From JALHRI01 sp044351685 (lineage in GTDB: Bacteria; Pseudomonadota; Alphaproteobacteria; Rickettsiales; UBA3002), in the NCBI GenBank assembly GCA_044351685.1, contig JBILFK010000052.1:1-9275 (forward strand): a stretch of DNA of 9,275 nt, in the 5' to 3' direction. Numbering within the stretch: the first letter of the stretch is position 1; each line of letters opens with the position of its first letter. The notes below the pieces were generated by a model that was given only the letters and a program-made list of their open reading frames with translations, was not told where the DNA came from and made no database searches. Positions 6,977 through 9,275 of the stretch are shown in pieces. The translations under genes were made by a program, and so were the position numbers.

Positions 6977-6997
6977 ATAAGGTTATAGTGACCTTAT
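6977..6997. promoter_or_regulatory. Inverted repeat overlapping promoter and start codon (operator candidate)
   Basis: ATAAGGT-N7-ACCTTAT is a perfect pair of 7-bp arms covering 21 bp. The seven central bases contain most of a -10 element (TATAGT), and the right arm runs into the ATG at 6996. A dimeric regulator bound here would block RNA polymerase. As an RNA it could instead form a small hairpin over the start codon. Confidence 0.45.
6984..6989 (+). promoter_or_regulatory. Candidate -10 element giving a leaderless transcript
   Basis: TATAGT matches 5 of 6 bases of the -10 consensus and ends exactly 6 nt before the ATG at 6996, so the start codon would be at about +1. No good -35 is visible. 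The only ribosome-site-like sequence, AAGG at 6979-6982, is 13 nt away and would not be transcribed. Confidence 0.4.
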
Positions 6998-7406
6998 GTT
7001 AGTTCCAAACCATGTGAATAACGGGGAGCATCGCTCTGAACCTCACCACCATGTTGCATTGAATGATGCTGTGTGGTGGGGGGCTCAGAGTGGATTCGAG
7101 CAGAAGCGTACCCATGTGCGCGGCTGTGAGTGGATGGGTGCGGTAGCACTGCTTCGCGATTCGGGAAATGCGACATCGCCTGATGAAGCGATGCAGGCAG
7201 CCCGTGAGGTTTCACACGAGTTGGAACGGGCATTAGAGGGAACCACTGATCGGGTGTTTCTCGCTACACTGAAGCAGTTGCTCGTGGCTGGAGAGATTAC
7301 CCTTACAGGGTTTATCATCCGCCTGAGCAATCTGTATCCAGACGAAATGGAAGCACTAGACTTCCAGCTGAAAGAGCGCATCAGAACGCTCGTCGGCTCG
7401 GTTTAA
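6996..7406 (+). CDS. Hypothetical 136-residue protein, likely leaderless and operator-controlled
   Basis: I do not recognise this protein. It has no signal peptide or membrane segment. The N-terminus is His-rich (His at 6, 12, 17-19 and 40) with paired Trp27-Trp28 and a single Cys44. Residues 62-136 look like a run of charged, amphipathic helices, ending in an E-x-x-x-L-D-x-Q-L-K-E-R-I-R segment (119-130). The start follows from a TATAGT -10 element placed 6 nt before the ATG and an inverted repeat across both. The His/Cys content could allow metal binding, but no known metal motif is seen. It lies on the structural strand 65 nt after the gp15-like gene, yet has its own promoter. It ends 10 nt from the convergent PH/SHOCT gene, with no clear terminator between. 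A small regulator, an immunity factor or an inhibitor of host function are all possible; none is supported by a motif. Confidence 0.65.
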   Translation: MLVPNHVNNGEHRSEPHHHVALNDAVWWGAQSGFEQKRTHVRGCEWMGAVALLRDSGNATSPDEAMQAAREVSHELERALEGTTDRVFLATLKQLLVAGEITLTGFIIRLSNLYPDEMEALDFQLKERIRTLVGSV

Positions 7407-7416
7407 GGCACGAATG

Positions 7417-8025
7417 TCACGCGCTGCGCTCGGCAAGCAACTTAGTTTTAGCGCGCTGAAATTCCTCCTCGCTCAGAATGCCTTCACTGCGAAGGCGCCC
7501 TAGTTTTTCGAGTTCTACCACCCATGCGCTGCCCTCTTCGGGCGGCGTTTGTGTTTTTGCACCTAGTGTACCAGAACGCTTGGCAGTGCCATGCGCATCT
7601 TGCACGCTGCTGGCAATATCATGCACCATTTGGCGTTTGTAGGCATCGACAGCTTCTTGCACGGTTCGCACAAATGGCTGAATCGAAGACTTAAGTACCA
7701 TGCGTATTTCGATAGAAGATGCACCATCCCACATGCGGATGCGCCCAAAGAAAATCGTGTATGAAGAATCCAACGATTGAATGCGGTCGAGGCTCATTTG
7801 CACCTGACGCAATCCAAAAAACATGCCCCGGTTAATAAACAACACACGACGATTGGTGCAGACACACAGCCATGTGCTGCCCTGCTGGTAGCCAGAGGTG
7901 AGCGCTAAAATACGTTCATCGTTGGCCAGAATTTCGGGCAGATAACGAATTTCTTTGCGGGTGTAAAATACATAGCGGTGCGGCAGCGCATCGATTTGTT
8001 TCCAGATGTTTTCCAATGTTGGCAT
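7417..8025 (-). CDS. PH-like domain protein with C-terminal SHOCT motif
   Basis: This protein has 202 residues from the ATG at 8025. A GTG at 8043 would add six; I prefer the ATG because M-P-T-L-E-N-I-W is a natural beginning for this type. Residues about 20-125 resemble a bacterial PH (bPH) domain: strands around C-V-C-T-N-R-R-V-L-F (55-64), a G-M-F-F-G-L-R-Q-V segment (68-76), a D-R-I-Q-S turn (80-84) and I-E-I-R-M (105-109). A variable linker (about 137-166) leads to a SHOCT motif (168-196), with the usual L-x-x-L-x-x-x-G-x-L-S-x-E-E-F-x-x-x-K-x-x-L-L spacing. SHOCT motifs are short helical oligomerisation modules often joined to membrane-associated domains; the biochemical role is unknown. 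There is no signal or membrane segment. It points against the tail genes and looks host-derived or accessory. Confidence 0.85.
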   Translation of the reverse strand: MPTLENIWKQIDALPHRYVFYTRKEIRYLPEILANDERILALTSGYQQGSTWLCVCTNRRVLFINRGMFFGLRQVQMSLDRIQSLDSSYTIFFGRIRMWDGASSIEIRMVLKSSIQPFVRTVQEAVDAYKRQMVHDIASSVQDAHGTAKRSGTLGAKTQTPPEEGSAWVVELEKLGRLRSEGILSEEEFQRAKTKLLAERSA

Positions 8026-8031
8026 GCACGT

Positions 8032-8037
8032 AACATA
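8032..8037 (-). promoter_or_regulatory. Weak -10-like hexamer before the PH/SHOCT start
   Basis: On the minus strand TATGTT (4 of 6 to TATAAT) ends 6 nt before the ATG at 8025. No Shine-Dalgarno sequence precedes the ATG, so a leaderless transcript is possible. The element is short and weak, and if the GTG at 8043 is used it falls inside the gene. Confidence 0.22.
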
Positions 8038-8075
8038 CGCCACAACATCCCACGATTAAACAAGTTTTTTCTTAT

Positions 8076-8081
8076 AAGGAG
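8076..8081 (+). promoter_or_regulatory. Strong Shine-Dalgarno of the tail fibre gene
   Basis: AAGGAG lies 5 nt before the ATG at 8087 and is the strongest ribosome site in the window, in keeping with a structural protein made in quantity. The promoter must lie in or beyond the short gap after the PH/SHOCT gene start; none is clear. Confidence 0.75.
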
Positions 8082-8086
8082 ACCCC

Positions 8087-9214
8087 ATGGCAACTACGCC
8101 AAATCTATCGCTGACGCTGCTTGAAGCGTCGCAATCGCAAAAAGAAGTCACGGTGAACGAAGCCTTGTTTCGAATCGATAGTGTGCTGAATAATGGCATC
8201 ATCGACCGCGATTTGAATGCACCGCCCGCATCACCGGTGGAGGGTGCAACCTATATTGTAGCGGCAAGCCCTACGGGTGCATGGGCTGGCAAAGCAAACC
8301 AAATTGCTTATTTTCAGCAGATCTGGCGATTTATCGTGCCAAAAACTGGCCTGACGGTTTGGGTTATCGACGAAGCAAAACAGTGCATTTTTAATGGTAC
8401 CAGCTGGGATATTTTACCAATCGCCGACATGCTAAAAGCCACCTACGATGCGGCCAACATTGCACAGCAAGTGGTGGGCACGACAGCGACACAGACGCTG
8501 AGCAATAAAACACTGACATCGCCCACATTAACAACCCCCGTGCTTGGCACACCCGCCAGCGGAACGCTTACCAATTGCACTGGCCTACCTGTTGCAACCG
8601 GTGTCAGCGGTCTGGGAGCGGGGGTTGCCACATTTCTGGCTACGCCAAGCTCAGCGAACTTGCGCGGTGCACTCACCGATGAAACCGGAACGGGCGCTGC
8701 TGTGTTTGCAGCGTCGCCAACATTATCTGGAACGGTGGGCGGTGCACTTTCGTGGTCGGGCTTACAGAGCTTTAGTGTTGGCGCAAATGTCGGCAATTCG
8801 GCACAGGCAGCAGCCACCACGCTTGATTGGTATGAAGAAGGCAGCTTCACGCCAACCATCGTAGGTTCGACCACGGCGGGTAGTGGCACGTATAGCGCAC
8901 AAGTGGGGCGCTACACACGTATTGGCCGGATTGTGTTTATACAAATCGCCCTGATTTGGACGGCGCATACCGGCACTGGCAGTATGCGCATCGGTGGGTT
9001 GCCATTTACCGCACAAGCGCTCGATCAACCGATTCCGGTGACGTATTTTTCGACATTGAATGTTGGCGCAGGCTTGGTTCCCACAGCGCTCGTTTCAGGT
9101 TCAAGCACACAGATTTATCTGTATGCCAGCAACCCGGCCGATGCCGGGGCATCCACCCTCGCAATGGATGGAGCCGTGGGTTACCTCAGTTTAAATGGTT
9201 TTTACATCGTATAG
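8087..9214 (+). CDS. DUF2793 tail fibre / receptor-binding protein
   Basis: This 375-residue protein is modular. Residues 1-110 are a DUF2793 domain (T-P-N-L-x-L-x-x-L-x-x-x-Q-x-Q-K-E-V-T-V-N-E-A start, a G-A-T-Y-I-V segment at 53-58 and W-V-I-D-E at 92-96), the part that attaches to the baseplate in alphaproteobacterial phages and GTA-like elements. Residues about 130-220 are a Thr/Gly/Pro-rich fibre shaft of the widely shared type T-L-T-S-P-T-L-T-T-P-x-L-G-T-P-x-S-G-T-L-T-N, then T-G-V-S-G-L-G and L-T-D-E-T-G-T-G-A-A-V-F. Residues 248-375 form a beta-rich tip beginning Y-E-E-G-S-F-T-P and ending G-F-Y-I-V, probably a trimeric carbohydrate- or receptor-binding head. There is no chaperone-type cleavage domain. 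It is followed 8 nt later by another gene on the same strand. The domain order is clear; the receptor is unknown. Confidence 0.88.
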   Translation: MATTPNLSLTLLEASQSQKEVTVNEALFRIDSVLNNGIIDRDLNAPPASPVEGATYIVAASPTGAWAGKANQIAYFQQIWRFIVPKTGLTVWVIDEAKQCIFNGTSWDILPIADMLKATYDAANIAQQVVGTTATQTLSNKTLTSPTLTTPVLGTPASGTLTNCTGLPVATGVSGLGAGVATFLATPSSANLRGALTDETGTGAAVFAASPTLSGTVGGALSWSGLQSFSVGANVGNSAQAAATTLDWYEEGSFTPTIVGSTTAGSGTYSAQVGRYTRIGRIVFIQIALIWTAHTGTGSMRIGGLPFTAQALDQPIPVTYFSTLNVGAGLVPTALVSGSSTQIYLYASNPADAGASTLAMDGAVGYLSLNGFYIV

Positions 9215-9222
9215 GACACCGT

Positions 9223-9275
9223 ATGCAGATAGAAATTCGTACCGAACAACATCATGCCGATGATGGCAATATTCA
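9223..9275 (+). CDS. Start of a further gene, cut by the window end
   Basis: The frame opens with ATG at 9223 and runs 17 codons (beginning M-Q-I-E-I-R-T-E) to the edge without a stop. An AGGA at 9213-9216, overlapping the stop of the fibre gene, lies 6 nt before the ATG, so the two are probably co-transcribed and translationally coupled. Too little is visible to assign a family; a tail-fibre partner, holin or lysis gene would be usual after a fibre gene. Confidence 0.6.
   Translation, partial: MQIEIRTEQHHADDGNI

Noticed and set aside
8443..8889. 148-residue minus-strand frame opposite the fibre shaft
   Set aside because: Val/Pro/Ala-rich mirror of the Thr/Gly/Pro-rich shaft; no independent support.

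Overview
This window is a tail module of an alphaproteobacterial prophage or gene transfer agent (GTA)-like element. It is probably chromosomal and roughly half G+C. The clearest evidence is an ordered block that matches the distal end of the Rhodobacter capsulatus GTA tail cluster: a DUF2460 protein (gp12-like distal tail), a DUF2163 protein (gp13-like hub), an NlpC/P60 peptidase (gp14-like) and a very large TIM-barrel tail protein (gp15-like 'megatron'). A DUF2793 tail fibre follows further on. These families travel together mainly in Alphaproteobacteria. A full CtrA-type box and a CcrM (GANTC) site inside it agree with that group. The order or genus cannot be read from the sequence.

Layout. 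1-828 is the end, or nearly all, of an unrecognised protein with hydrophobic segments, in the position where the tape measure sits in GTA clusters. 864-2794 is a tightly packed operon of gp12-, gp13- and gp14-like genes, with gaps of 35 and 6 nt and then an ATGA overlap. 2763-3128 is a small predicted lipoprotein on the opposite strand, overlapping the 3' end of the peptidase gene. 3129-3267 is a divergent control region with the CtrA-type box. 3268-6930 is the gp15-like gene. 6996-7406 is an unknown small gene with an inverted repeat over its promoter and start codon. 7417-8025 (minus strand) is a PH-like plus SHOCT domain protein. 8087-9214 is the tail fibre, and a further gene begins at 9223.

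How it works together. In this tail type the distal ring (gp12-like), hub (gp13-like), peptidase (gp14-like) and megatron (gp15-like) form the baseplate, which recognises and penetrates the cell envelope. The DUF2793 protein would supply the adhesin. Three non-structural genes are wedged around gp15: the lipoprotein, the 136-residue unknown and the PH/SHOCT protein. None has a Shine-Dalgarno sequence, whereas most structural genes here do. At least one looks leaderless with its own operator. I read them as independently expressed accessory ('moron') genes. Whether the element is a live prophage, a decayed one or a domesticated GTA cannot be decided from this window. All the structural frames visible are intact.
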